Shown here in pieces: positions 46,330 through 58,410 of a stretch of DNA of 64,000 nucleotides. The position numbers and the translations under genes are program-made. Every line of letters starts with the position of its first letter. The first letter of the stretch is position 1. The DNA is from Pohlia nutans. Taxonomy: Eukaryota; Streptophyta; Bryopsida; Bryales; Mniaceae. The DNA lies in the NCBI GenBank assembly GCA_022496805.1, contig CM040087.1:7204001-7268000 (forward strand), given 5' to 3'. The notes below the pieces were generated by a model. That model was not told the origin of the DNA and ran no database searches. It saw only the letters and a program-made list of their open reading frames with translations.

Positions 46330-47198
46330 GGTCATAGTTGTGCTTCTAAGGTGAAGTTTACATTTGGTGCCCTACTTGTTTAGAAGTCAATTCAATTGAA
46401 AAAAGCAAATGAGCCTCTATTTTGCAAGGAAGTTCACATTTGGGCCTCTAAAAGGTATGGCCCTTGAATGCAAGTAAAAGCACAAATACCTTTTGTAATT
46501 AACTTTTTTGCCTTTGGACTCAACTGAGGTTCCAATTTCACAACTGATTGATGCATTTGACCTCAAGTGTTACAAATTAAACCTTAACCCAGTTATCATG
46601 GGAAAGTGTTGGCACCATATTTGTACCAAGTACACCGCTAGACAAGATGCCTAGGAATCCAGGTCATGCCATAGTATAAAGCACTTATCAATTCCAATGG
46701 GACTTCGAGAACATCACGATACAACAATCAATCAATCCACAAACAACCAAATGACAAAGCGTTTTGAAAAAAAATGAATGTTTATTGAAAAAAATGGTAA
46801 ATTTATTGAAATATTTGAAAAACTGCTAATCTGGGACTCAACCATTTAGCAAGTCTGGCGGCTAAGAACTGTGTTGTCTCCGCCGCTAGAAGAATTCGGC
46901 ACAAAGGAAAAAAAATAAAACCAAATGACACTCAAGAGTCTGGATTACAACTTCCGTCACATTTCCGTCCATGTCTCTCGGAAATCCGAAAGAGGGATTG
47001 ATCAGAGTCTTATGCATACAACCAGGCATTCAATCTCCACCAGAAACTCCATGCATGCTTTATGGGAACAAATGCAAAACTTGCTACAAAGCTAATCCAC
47101 AGTGCTCTGTATAAGAACCCTCATGCAACAGTTGGCACTCAGATGTGAGCCGAGCTCAGCAATGCATTAATCCTAAAGGCTAGTGCAGAGCTTGCCTC
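46330..47198. other. gene-free stretch 3' of the RALF gene
   Basis: The right part (about 46900-47198) is probably RALF 3' UTR. Nothing else could be supported. Confidence 0.4.
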
Positions 47199-47489
47199 TC
47201 AGCCGCGAGCACAGCGCGTGATTTGGTTGCAACTCCGGGTATACGGCGTCACGATGCCCGTCTGCACCGTGCAATTGGTCGCGTAGTAGCTTTGGCCTGC
47301 TCCTGAGGGACATGGAGCCCGGTTGGCGCTCAGAGCCCCGTAGCTGATGTAGTATTGCGTGACGTTTCCCGTAGCGTTGGCTGGACTGGGTCCAGGCGCG
47401 GGCGCAAGGACCACTTGCCCCTGCGCATTCACTACCAGTATGAGAAAGCAAAGCATCACCACCAGGGCGCTCCTGTTCACCATCGCCAT
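47199..47489 (-). CDS. RALF: RALF-like secreted cysteine-rich peptide precursor, 96 aa
   Basis: A precursor of a rapid alkalinization factor hormone, a land-plant peptide sensed at the cell surface by FERONIA-type receptor kinases with LLG co-receptors. Residues 1-22 form a signal peptide (hydrophobic VVMLCFLILVV, then NAQ). An Ala/Pro stretch APAPGPSPA (29-37), arabinogalactan-like, follows. The mature region carries YISYGAL (47-53) and four cysteines at 60, 73, 87 and 93 in RALF order, ending TPYTRSCNQITRCARG. The dibasic RRxL site cleaved by S1P in many RALFs is absent, so the peptide may be released only by signal peptidase. The start at 47489 is chosen because the signal peptide follows directly. 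An in-frame extension upstream (to 47546) has no ATG-led signal sequence. It is encoded on the same strand as, and downstream of, the cereblon gene. Confidence 0.88.
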   Translation of the reverse strand: MAMVNRSALVVMLCFLILVVNAQGQVVLAPAPGPSPANATGNVTQYYISYGALSANRAPCPSGAGQSYYATNCTVQTGIVTPYTRSCNQITRCARG

Positions 47490-48756
47490 CGCTGCAACTG
47501 GCTCTGCAACTGAACCTGGAGAACAACAAACACAACGTACATGCAATAAGGAGCCAGAAGGAACTCAAATGAGCTCCATGGTGGGTTGGTGAAGATGATG
47601 CGCTCCAAGAGTTATGAGGCTGGAGACAAAATCGCCGCAAAACTAGGATGAGTGAAACTGCGGCTGAGTCCCTTCCACTCACTGTTCCAGGTGGATTGCG
47701 CGCATACTACTTCTGCTATGGGTCTGTCCTGAATGACTGAAGTTTCGAATTCTAGTCATGTGCAAATGTGCATGTCAATCGAATAGCCAGGTTTGCATGA
47801 ATGCTGAGTGAAGACCAGGTTTGAATTTGGGAAATAGTAACCTCGTGAGTTAAGTTACCTCAGTTGTTAGTTGGATCCCAAGCTGGGCTGGCTCCAGCAA
47901 TCGCCAAAATTATTAATCTTTTTATTGCACGCCAAACGCGACTAAGTAGGTGCCCTTGCCAGTGCTTCCTTCCGGAAACGGTGCGGTCCAGCTAATCTCG
48001 GCCTTGCATGCGCCACTTGGCATTCATCCAACGTTTGCGAAATGAAAAAAAACAAAGAGCTTGGCATCCAATCTCGCGCGCGTTCTCTGAAATTTCCAAT
48101 TTTTCCCACGTCTCCTGGTATTTAATACGGAAATTCAGAATTAATGTGCTGGATTTAGTGTGAGTCATATCGTCAACGGATGACTTCATTCGCAGCTTTT
48201 GCGACTTTGCTGAAGACCAGCTGCTCTGATGACGATGAATCTCATGCAGGAACCTTTTTTAGCTTCTCAGCGTGCCAGTATCTGGCGAGAATGACCACAG
48301 CGGCAATGGCAATAAGCTTAAAGAATGTATCATGTTCAGAGCAGATACTGAATACATATCACGACTGAACAATCCATCTGGCGAATACTGCCTTCTGGAA
48401 GAGTATACAATTTGGACAAATAAAACCTGAGCCGGTTTTCTTTCTAAAGCAGAGCTTCTTACAATTCGAACGATAGCTTGTAAAGACTTGTGCGACAGGT
48501 TCAGCAGTCTGAACGAGTTCACAAGTTTGTAAAGAGCAGTACCGGTACTCAGTTGCACATGAGGAAGGAAAAATTGGATGAGGATGAAACCCTGCATACC
48601 TCTTAAGCATTGACCCGAGTCATGCTCTAGTCTATCAACATATGTACACCAGAAAACTACATGTAGCCCAGCCTGACGCTTCTCTAGAGTGACTAAATTC
48701 CAGAATCACGGAAGAGAAACCTCTTATCTGGTGCACCAGAATGGTCCACCGTTATT
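47490..48756. other. RALF upstream and cereblon 3' region
   Basis: Balanced composition, presumably RALF promoter and cereblon 3' UTR. TTCTCCAG at 47514-47521 (complement) could be the acceptor of a 5' UTR intron of RALF. Confidence 0.4.
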
Positions 48757-51700
48757 CTAGGAGCTGTTGTCAGCCAGCTGTGACCTCCGAATGCCCCAAA
48801 AAGCCTTGGGTCTTGTTTCTTTAGAAACGGCTGTAAATCGCCATCCCATGTGTTCGGTACATGCAGCGCACTCGGCTAAAACCCAGGCATACCTGCAAAC
48901 CGATTAAACAAACCTCGTTTAGACACCCATACAACAAGCCAGAAGGTGACATACGGTTGCATAGTGAGGAGCGGTCATGGAGTAGGAACTTCACAGTACA
49001 GTAGGTCCAATTCCTGTGTACCCATTCAAATAAATGTGTTTATGTCCCTTCACAATATCTATTTTTTGTAATGCTCATCTAAAATTGTGTTATTATGCAA
49101 TTTCAATCAATCAAGTCCGATTTGACCTACAGAAAACAAGAACTCCAGTATTGATGATTTTTATTTTTATTTTTTTATATAATGATGAATTAAAAATGTT
49201 GGTGATAATTTTTTTAAATTGAATTGGCATGTCAGTGCTCACATCTCTCCTTGCAAAGTTGATAACTCAATATCCCAAAAAAGTTGCAAAGTATATGCTA
49301 AAAGCAATGGTAGCACCTACCCAAATTTTGAACAAAAGGTATTCTAAATTGTAATTAGATTTTGAAAAAACTGATTACACCATCATACTCAAGGGCATGA
49401 AATTACTCTCGAGTGAAGGTCACGGTGTTCAGTTGTAGTCATATAGTTTTGTGAGAAACAAAGAGGGAAAAAAATTGTAACTTTATTGGACCCTACTGTA
49501 CTGTACAAAACATGTCTTACCTTGAGCGCTTGGTGAGACAGTTTTCACTACCAACATCAATACCCATAAAACAACAGCGAGCAAATGGAGAAAACAAGGT
49601 CTCTGTTGAGGCAATTCCTACTAAATTGAAATTTTCCACATCACAGCGCTGATCATATGAAAATGACGTCCAGAACTGGCCAAATGCAGGAACACACTGA
49701 ATAGGAAAGTCGTTAAAAGAATGGATGACTAACCCAGGAAACCAGCTATTGGCAGTCTGAGGCTGCCCAGCCAAGACGAGCCCGCTGGCCCGTTGTAAAG
49801 TGAGAGTCTCGTGAACATAGCCATGGGCGTTGACGTAGGCACTGATAGGCCCATCTGCTGACATCACGAGCATGTCACTACGCCTTGCTTTTATGTCCTG
49901 GCAGCAGACAATTACCAGTTAGTTTGAACGTAGGCTTCACGAGTTTTCTCCATCAAAGCTCTACATTACATGGGCATGGGCTAAGATTAAACAAGCCAAA
50001 CCACCTCTTCAAAATGGATAAAGTGTTGAAAGACTCATTCATAAGATGTTTTTGAAACCAGGACAGTTCCTTCGGCGATTCTTTTGTAACCAAGAACGAA
50101 TTTGTGAAAAGAAACAGGGCACTTCATTCTGCAACATTCTTGAAACGCAAGAAAATTGCAAGAGATATGTCAAGGTTTATTGACCCACCAAGCATCGTTT
50201 ACAGCGAAGCTGATCCATTGACTCCAACAACTCAATCTCCCGTCGCAGACGATACACGGTTCCATCAATTTCAAGAAGTTCCTGCCGGGTAGCATCCTGA
50301 AGAGGCATGTTGCTGGCTATGTAATAAGACAGCAAAGAAGGTGTGCGGACCATAGCTTCCATACGAGGAAGTTCAGCCATCTGTCTCAACATATCTGTAA
50401 AAAATAATCTCCCGTCAGTCCACCTCTTATCTGTGTGGCACATCTTCACCTGTTACCAAAATCAGACGAAAGACTAAAGACTGATAGCTTGCAGGAGGCG
50501 CACGTGACATATGGTTAAATAACCTACACTACTTCTGTGCACATTTTCAATATCAAGACGGTAATGTCATTTGTAGTACTAGCATACCAGCAGCTCTCCG
50601 TGCCAAGTCATAGGCATCAAATTGGCGGTAGACCCAATGAGGCCACGCAGAGCGCTGGGCTCTATACCTCCATTTTCCTGCGTCAGTAGCCCAGGCTTTA
50701 CAACAACCACCACGACCACCTTCAGGAGGCCCTTTCACTCTTGTCGCATGGTCATTGGTTACTCCAGAAGACTCTGCAGGGTATCCAGATTGTTCACTGC
50801 TCTGAAATACGTCACCGGTTTGCATTTCTCCTCTTGCTTGGCGTTCTTCACCTTCTTCAAGGTCGGAGTTATCAACTCCTCTTTGACGGACTCTTCTTCT
50901 CCGCGACCACCATCTCAGCCTCTCCTCCTCCTCACTACTTTCATCATCTCCTATTCCTCTTTCCAGAACTTGAAGAAGTTCATCATTCTCACTCGCGTAT
51001 CGTGTCAGCCTACACACAGCAGAAAGGACTTTAGAGAGCAAAGAAAAGCATTCACAATAAACCACGATATTCATAACACCGCAACCAGGAACCGCAAAAT
51101 TCATTCATTGCCAGAATGATTGTGTGCAGAACTAGCCTTCGTAACAACCTTTCTTCCTCAAGTACAGACTCCGATTCCGAGTCATCAAAGTCGTCAACAT
51201 CAGCTTGGAGACCTGCCTCATCGTCGCTATGTTCATATGGAAGTGGCGACGTAGCAGCTGCACGAGGGACTTTGCCACTCTGAAAGGTAGGAACTGAGGC
51301 TACGTGGCTGAATGCGTCTTTTGGAATATGCAAAGGAGTTTCATCTTCAATAATTTGGACTTGAGCAAATAACTGCAAACACATCAGTCTAATTCGATAA
51401 GTTGCTAAATGAGCAGTAGCAATCAAAATATCCAGTGCTTTTCTATATTAAAAACCATACATCTGAAGTGACAAAGCATCGTAACAAAAGATCCAGCACA
51501 AAACGTTTCCAAAAAAACACCTTCTGGTAACTTAATATTTACAAATACTGCCATCTAAGTACGATGGTGACTTGATTGGAACAAATCTGTGATAAATGAA
51601 GAAGTTTTAACTTGAGATCTTAACACGAATAAACACGAAATGATGAAGCGTAAGAGACAACTTACGACACCAAAAAAAACTAAACTGCCCTCTGACAGAA

Positions 51701-54700
51701 GATAATTACAGAGTATTCGTCAGTGTAAAAATTCCAGAACGGAAACATCGTGTATTACTTTAAGTCAGTTCATTCAGCAGAGGCCCCATACTATACTTAT
51801 AAAATAAACAAAAAACAGAGTAGTGAAGAGGTCACATACTGCTCCATCAGCTTCAGTCCATGCTTTGCAGATGCGGAATCGTTGACGGCCCTTTGTTACC
51901 ACATTTACGGAACCATCAGTGAGGTGACGTAATTGACGAATCTGCATAATGGACATCAAACATCATTTAGTCTTTGTTCTGGAATCCCTTAAGTCATCAA
52001 TGACATCGGTGAAACTACCAGAAAGACATATCAAAAGGAGGATCTTTGACTGCTTAATAATGACGAGGCCATGTAAAACCTGTAATGTTAAGTTCAGTGA
52101 CTGAAGTCGTCATGCTAGGATGATTGTTGCATGACACAACAGCCTGAGCACTTACTTCCGCAGTTGTGCCGATGGATGCAATATGGACATGCCCATCTCT
52201 TGCTCGTACATGTATCACACCGATCGTATTCAAAGCCTCATCATTCCGCATAGCTCTATCTACTGCGGCCTTGAATCTCGGTTGCAGCACTCGGAGCGGC
52301 AGCGTATCCTCCGGGAATAATACTATCCCTGCATGCGCAAGTACCAAATCCAGAAAATTAGAACACAAATGGTAAACTCATTGTGCGCTTTGTCTCCCTG
52401 CTCTGGCCGGAACTGGCCTGAGTAATCGAAACGTACTTTCCTTGCAATAAAAATCATTTATTTGTGTCAAAAATATTATTATTATTATTGTTGTTGTTGT
52501 TGTTATTATTAGTAGTAGTATACTAGTATTATCCAATTTCCACTGCGTATACTATCAGTACGATTGTTGCAAACAAGCACGAAGGCCATTTTTAACGGCA
52601 ACAAATGCACTATAAACTGCACTTAATCGCAGTTAAATGTGTGCCTTAAAAGGTTGTCACTCACAAAGAATGAGTTCTTTGAGTTACGAATCTAAAAACT
52701 CACCCTCCAGGTAGAACATTGGCAGCGTAAGGAATGCACCACCATCGGCAAAGGAGCGACTACTGTGTACATCCTCGACATCTGTGTCATCACATAACCG
52801 AAATGTCACTTAATGAGTTGAAAATACTATAACCCTGTCAAAGCTTCAGTAAAACTCTCCAAAGCGAAACAAGACAGAACCCCAACGACAACATCGAGAA
52901 GCTGGTCGGACCTAGAACACGTTACCCTGCTGGTACAACGTAACTGGATCAGATAAAATCAACTAAGATCCGAAGAACCCAACCGGCCAGAAAGAATCCC
53001 TGGATTCCGCAAACACAAAATCGACGCCTCGCATCACTCGCAAAAGGCCACATAGTGTCATAGACCACAACCCCATAGTGATTGGTTCATCACCTAGACA
53101 CTGTGGGGTGGTCTACACAAGTACAAAATGTCTTACAAACCATGACACAATCGACAAAGCAAGTCTACATTAACACACGGGAGTTGTACCTCCTAAATAG
53201 GTGTGCATTGAAGCCAGATTGGTATCGAAGGTGAATCCACCCACTTGGCCACCGCTACTTGAGGCGAAACCATCTCCTCGTGCATTCGTGCTGAAACCAG
53301 CCACAAGCGAGATTGAATGTAAGATCTCTAATATTTAACTTCTTGACTCAGTAACACATCCAAATGAGCCACGAAGTAACCATGCGAAGCTTCACATTTA
53401 AAAAATTGCGAAAGTCCCCTCTTATGCTCTCGATGTCAATCCCAAAACGAGAGAAAGGTTAGTGAACTACGCCTGGAGGAGCAGATTGTCATATTTCGGA
53501 ACATGTTCACCATATAGTCTATTGCCACATTCTGATACCGACTACCTCCACATACTTATCAGACCTCTTGTGAAAAGCTACGAAAAGTAGGATTTTATTT
53601 CTTCTAGAAAAACAACCAAATGCTCAGTTCTGCCTCAACAAAATCAATTAGACCAAACATAATCATCACCGATTAATATCGGTGAACAGAAATTCAAGTG
53701 AAAAATCCCGTCAAGTCACTCTCTGAGCTTTTGAAAAACCATGTATGGCATTCTAGACAGCCAAAGAAGAATTGAGAGGAGCACAGCAAAATTAGTATAA
53801 ATGATAACCGTTATAGATACTCATCCAGTTCGATCTACGTATGCAGACTGTGCAGATCACTCAGGAGTAAGAACTGGGGTAAGAACTATGTCAACGGTGC
53901 TCCTCACCTGCTTCTAGCACCTTGCGTGAATAAGTGTGATGAAACCACTAAAATAACATCCTCACTACCGCATTCGGGAAGCAAATGCATTAATAATATT
54001 CCTACAGAAAAATTTATAATCAAAGTTCTTCTGACTACTCTGCATAAACGTTCCAGACAAGCAACCAACTCCACTGAATTTATCAACCACTACTTTGGAT
54101 TGACACAGCAAGGATCCACCTACGTCAAAACATTTCTGAATGTAGAACATTTGGATTGCAACCCAGATACAGAACTGTAAAGAGCCAATCCAAGCCAGAT
54201 AGAAAAGAGATACTCAGATTCTAGGCTGGCTCTGTTCAATCACAATCTCTGGAATGACAGACATAGAAAATTTCACCCAGTTAACACTTGCTCGACCTTC
54301 CGACTGTGGCCGATATCTTTATTCCAAAACCTGAACGCGATTTTTGAGTAACTTAACCACTTTTCCTTGCACCTACATTTATTCTCTGTCGGCTTCATCT
54401 TCATTTTCTTGTTACCTTAAACCTCCCAAAACCCCGATGTTCCACCTGGCTTCTCGACAGAAATCTCACCTTCCTCGTTTACATTCAACGAGAATATAGC
54501 TAGGATGACCTCCACATAACCCCCATTTTTTCCTCTCCGGAACAACACGATTCATTGAGCTAGATACCCTGCTGAAACAAATGACCCCCCGAAGGAACAC
54601 AGACTGAGCTCAAGTTCCACAAATAGGAGGTCAGCTAGATGCTAAGAATTCGCAACCGTCACAATCTGCCGCTCTGTGGATAAGAAGTTTCGGGATCGGG

Positions 54701-55466
54701 TCCTTCTCAAGCGATCGCGATCGTAACTAGAGTCAGCGAGATGAAAAATTTGATCTACATCATTAGGCGTGCTACACTAGCAACGAGGTACTAAAACCTG
54801 CCACCGTCTGCTAAAATGCATCACGAATGACTATCAAAGCTCTTATGAACTGCGTTCTACAGAAAAGCTGAACTGCCTTGAAACCAAAAACGCCGCATAT
54901 CTCGGCTTGCAGCCGGCTCCTCCTGAAGTGAATAGAATCGAACCATCTTTGGATACAAAGGGAGGCAACAACCGTAACAGAAAGCAAAAATAGAAACAAA
55001 TAGCAAGTAGTCTACATATTCCAGCTCAAACATCAATTTGACGGAATCAACGATCCTATCTCCAGGACGAAAAATCCGCGAGAGGAAGAAGCACTCAGAA
55101 ATCGGAGGCGCAAGTAATGCAATCATGCCTCTTCAGGACGGATTGTAATGCACAGAAGCGTAACGACGCAGATTCGATCATTGTGGATACTGATATACGC
55201 TGAGGACGACCAGGTTCAGCAAAATGACCAATGTTTATACGCAGAAACGACAGAGGTGTACGATTAAAACACCTTGAGTCATTGGAATTGTCCGCTTCCG
55301 AGTCATCCTCCTCCTCTTCTAATGGCTCCATGTCCAGCTCACGGATTCTTTGCATTTGCAGAATCTCATTGCGCGAGCCTTCATTCGCGCTGTCGTCGTT
55401 GTCTTCCAAACGGCGAAGAATAAGAGCCAGAGAGTTGTCTACACTTCCAACATCTCCTTCGTCCAT
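48757..55466 (-). CDS. CRBN: cereblon homologue (LON substrate-binding and CULT domains), ten exons, 599 aa
   Basis: Exons in coding order: 55466-55273, 53290-53190, 52781-52704, 52328-52156, 51941-51840, 51372-51149, 51009-50588, 50394-50189, 49897-49734, 48892-48757. All introns are GT-AG and frame is kept. Cereblon is the substrate receptor of CUL4-DDB1 ubiquitin ligases. The acidic N-terminus (1-65) is followed by a LON N-domain beginning near 110, with IVLFPEDTLPLRVLQPRF, IGTTAE and NVVTKGRQRFRI. An acidic and arginine-rich insert lies at about 270-390. The CULT domain (about 490-595) has zinc motifs CKRC (496-499) and CAAC (563-566) and the aromatic cage Trp552, Trp558, Trp572 with Phe574, equivalent to human W380, W386, W400 and F402. 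The human His378 position is Asn550. The stop TAG follows RRSQLADNSS. The protein is longer than human cereblon because of the charged insert. Confidence 0.93.
52470..52525 (+). repeat. trinucleotide microsatellite in cereblon intron 3
   Basis: A run of ATT, GTT, ATT and AGT triplets lies between exons 3 and 4. Confidence 0.9.
53291..55272 (-). other. long first intron of the cereblon gene
   Basis: About 2 kb between exons 1 and 2. It contains no ORF with coding character and no TTAA-bounded element, in contrast to the intergenic DNA outside this gene. Base composition is balanced. Confidence 0.6.
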
Positions 55467-55499
55467 GCTGGTAATACAAGAAACTCAAATCTCGCCCAC

Positions 55500-56390
55500 T
55501 CAGATTGCCTCCCCGTCCTTCAACTCCAAAAAAATATCCACTCCTCCGCATGTATCATTTCAGCTCGCAAATTACAATCCCGACAGCTCTTTCCTGCCTT
55601 CCAATAACTCAACCGTGCCGTAACTTTGACAATACTTCAGCTTCCTCGAGACTCCTCTTCACAACCTAAACACGCAACGTGCGGAAAGAGTCCGTGAAAG
55701 AACAAAAAATACATCAAATTAAAACTTCTCACTCCCTCCGCTATAATAATACCGCACTCGCATTACAATCTCCTCTATCTCGGATTCCTTTCCCTCTCTT
55801 CATTCAATTCTTCAGTAAGAAACGACGACTCAACCGCACATCAAGAAAAACTCATTAAAAAGACACAAAATGTCGTTTCCCCTGGTCCCGCCCTACCGGC
55901 GCATGTTACTCGCATCACACGCCAAACGCAACTATACAGACAATCAAACAAACAAACAATCAAACAAACAAAAAAACAAAAAACAAAAAACAAAAAAGCA
56001 AACCTCTCCTCGTCCACAGCCGTTTCACTCTCCCAGGCACAACAACAAAAATAAGAATAAGTTCCAAAAAAATGTCAACGAAACACAAGAAGTAAGTTAG
56101 GGCTCCCGCGCATCGTCTCTCTCGTCTGAACCTTGCTTACCTGAACTGTAGCGAACTCTCTGTTCCGATTGAGTTGCGCTGCGGCATATAAACCGTGCAT
56201 TGCATAAACCTCACACTGAATGATGAGAAGGAACGAGGCTCCTCGTCAGTTATAAAGCATCGGCCATGTCACTAAGAAAAGCTTTATTAAAGGGCCAAAA
56301 AACAAGGGGAAAAAAACTACTCAACCGCAAGCTCCGGTAAATGAGCCGAAAAGCTCACCGAGACAGAAATGAATGATAAGTAAACAAGGG
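55500..56390. other. upstream region of the cereblon gene
   Basis: Probable promoter and leader. It holds an A-rich stretch with AAACAAAC and AAAACAA repeats (55940-56000) and no convincing ORF. Confidence 0.4.
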
Positions 56391-56417
56391 CGTGATGATT
56401 GCCGGGGCCTGGAGCCA

Positions 56418-56614
56418 TGAATGCTGCTCCCCCGGAATTAGCTGCCTTCTATTCCTGTCACGGAAGCGTCCGTCAGTGCGCCCCTCCGACACCGGAATCC
56501 CGTCATTCAATCCCAGTCACTCTCTTCTTGATTGCAGTGAGTGCCGTGGGGCGTGTGTTGGAAGTTGGAGTGTACCTTGCTTGGTTTTATCCTCTTCCGT
56601 TATTTTACCAATAA
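56418..56614 (+). CDS. doubtful small ORF with one hydrophobic segment
   Basis: From the ATG at 56418 the frame runs 65 codons and ends in LAWFYPLPLFYQ. An AATAAA-type polyadenylation signal (AATAAATC) follows within about 15 bp. The C-terminal half is hydrophobic. The stretch is GC-rich for this neighbourhood. No family was recognised. It could be a remnant exon or chance. Confidence 0.2.
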
Positions 56615-56669
56615 ATCATAACAACTTGCAACACACATTTCTTTAGCCCTCGTAAGGTAGTGGTGCATA

Positions 56670-57110
56670 TTTTTCTTTTAGACCTCTGAAAGAAGAAGTC
56701 TATAATTTTTGAATGTTCCGCAAAGATAGTGTAAAGGCATAAAAATAAAAATAAACATTTTTTTGAGCATTTCTACAATTTTCTATGAATTTTTAAGCAT
56801 GAAAGCATAGAGTGACCATTAACCGCATGTAGGGTCTTGGTTTTTACAAGAGGTTGTATTGAATTTCAGGTTTGTGTATTTACTATAGGCTTGTGAAAGA
56901 AGAAGTTTATAATTTTTGGATGCTCCGCAAAGATAGTGCAAAGGCATCCCAAAAAAAAAACACATTTTTTGAGCGTTTCTACAATTTTCTATGAATTTTT
57001 AAGCATAAAAGCATAGAGTGGCCTTTAACCGCCTGTAGGGTTCTCGCTTTTATGAGAGGTTGAATTCTGAAAACAGAGCGTTTACTGCACCAATCAGAAG
57101 CATTCAACTT
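56670..57110. repeat. two tandem copies of a dispersed repeat
   Basis: Units near 56680 and 56890 share GAAAGAAGAAGT(C/T)TATAATTTTTG, CCGCAAAGATAGTG, TTTCTACAATTTTCTATGAA and TTAACCGC(A/C)TGTAGGG. The inverted match is inside 36396-36795. Confidence 0.75.
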
Positions 57111-57550
57111 TCCAAGGCATAGACGTAACTAGATCATTCCTAGGAACTTTTTAGATCCATGTTGAATGGTTTCTGGGACCAAACCTCCCAATCGTAAACG
57201 TTGGAAATTGGGATTGGACGGAAATATGCACAATTACCTTAAGCTATACCTAAGAATAAGAATCGTTGCAAGAGAATCTCCATGGTAGATTCTGGAATAT
57301 TGGATATATTATGTAATTCTTTAACTAAAGAATGATGGTAGAGAGTTGGATATCCACAACTGAGCCCTACCTTAAGAATCACATGTTTTGAATTTTTTTA
57401 TCTTTCATGCAGTGAGAGCAAAAGGGTGAACCTTTGCAAAGGCTAAAGAACCTTACGTGCATTTTTTAATGATAAAAATATCTTTTACAAATATGGATTT
57501 GGTGTAAATTTGACACCTCCATTTTTCAAGTTTTTTGGGGGATGTTAAGG

Positions 57551-57772
57551 TTAACCCTTCAAGATAGAATATACGCCGATATATATTTGGCATTTGTTGT
57601 CAACAGAAAGTCTCTAATTGGAAACCTCGATAGCTCATTAAAACCATGTTGACATGAATTTGACTTTCACTTTTGATCTTAAACATTAGGAAGTGTAGAA
57701 CCATGTCCAAGACAATAGAATACAGATGTATAGTAGTGGTCGGAATAGGCTCTCTCGACTTTTAAGGATTAA
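57551..57772. mobile_element. short TTAA-bounded element
   Basis: TTAACCCTTCAAGATAGAAT to TCGACTTTTAAGGATTAA, 222 bp. The ends are imperfectly inverted. Confidence 0.45.
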
Positions 57773-57858
57773 CTTTAGAGTTTCTCCATTGGTCGTCCCA
57801 ATGGCCAACAAAGGCCTTGATCATATGGCCGCGCATCCTCCATCTTCTAGAGCGAACC

Positions 57859-57859
57859 A

Positions 57860-57917
<58 letters not shown>

Positions 57918-58410
57918 GAGTATATAAAGAAGTAAAGGACTTTGTTCGGCCTAACGAGTTGGAGTTCGCATGTTTGGGAGTCACGTGTTACGATTGCTGC
58001 GCGACAACAGTTCTCTATCACCTCCCTCCAAAAAAATGATTCTTCATTTGTCTATGAATTGTTTCAAAATCGATTTTACGAAAGAGATTTATTGCATATA
58101 GAATTAAATTATGAAATATCCTAAATTTAAATAATGTTTTTATCAAAAACAAAGGAACTCAACAATTCCAAGAATTTGCAATATACTATATTTCTTTTTG
58201 TAAAGGCTTTTCCATAAAAATGAATGAAATTCAATTTTTTGTAATGAAAAATCTAACATATTCATGTTTTATTGCAATACACTTCTCATTTCAATAATGA
58301 CAAAAACTATTGTTTTTTTTGTAATTTTTTTGTAATATGTATTTTTTTTGCACAATCAAATCATAAAATGATTGCACTTAGCCAAGAGCAGAAATAAGGA
58401 ATTGCGTGTT
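57859..58410. mobile_element. AT-rich repeat with A-run and (AT)n, related to 16990-17337
   Basis: A17 plus (AT)n at 57860-57912; right end AGGAATTGCGTGTT at 58397-58410, preceded by AAAATGATTGCA, as in 17290-17337. Confidence 0.5.

Noticed and set aside
47173..47682. 169-aa ORF overlapping the RALF gene
   Set aside because: Different frame; it lacks features, while the RALF frame has signal peptide and conserved cysteines.
48259..48610. ORFs of 83-112 aa downstream of the cereblon stop
   Set aside because: No conserved motif; probably 3' UTR or intergenic.
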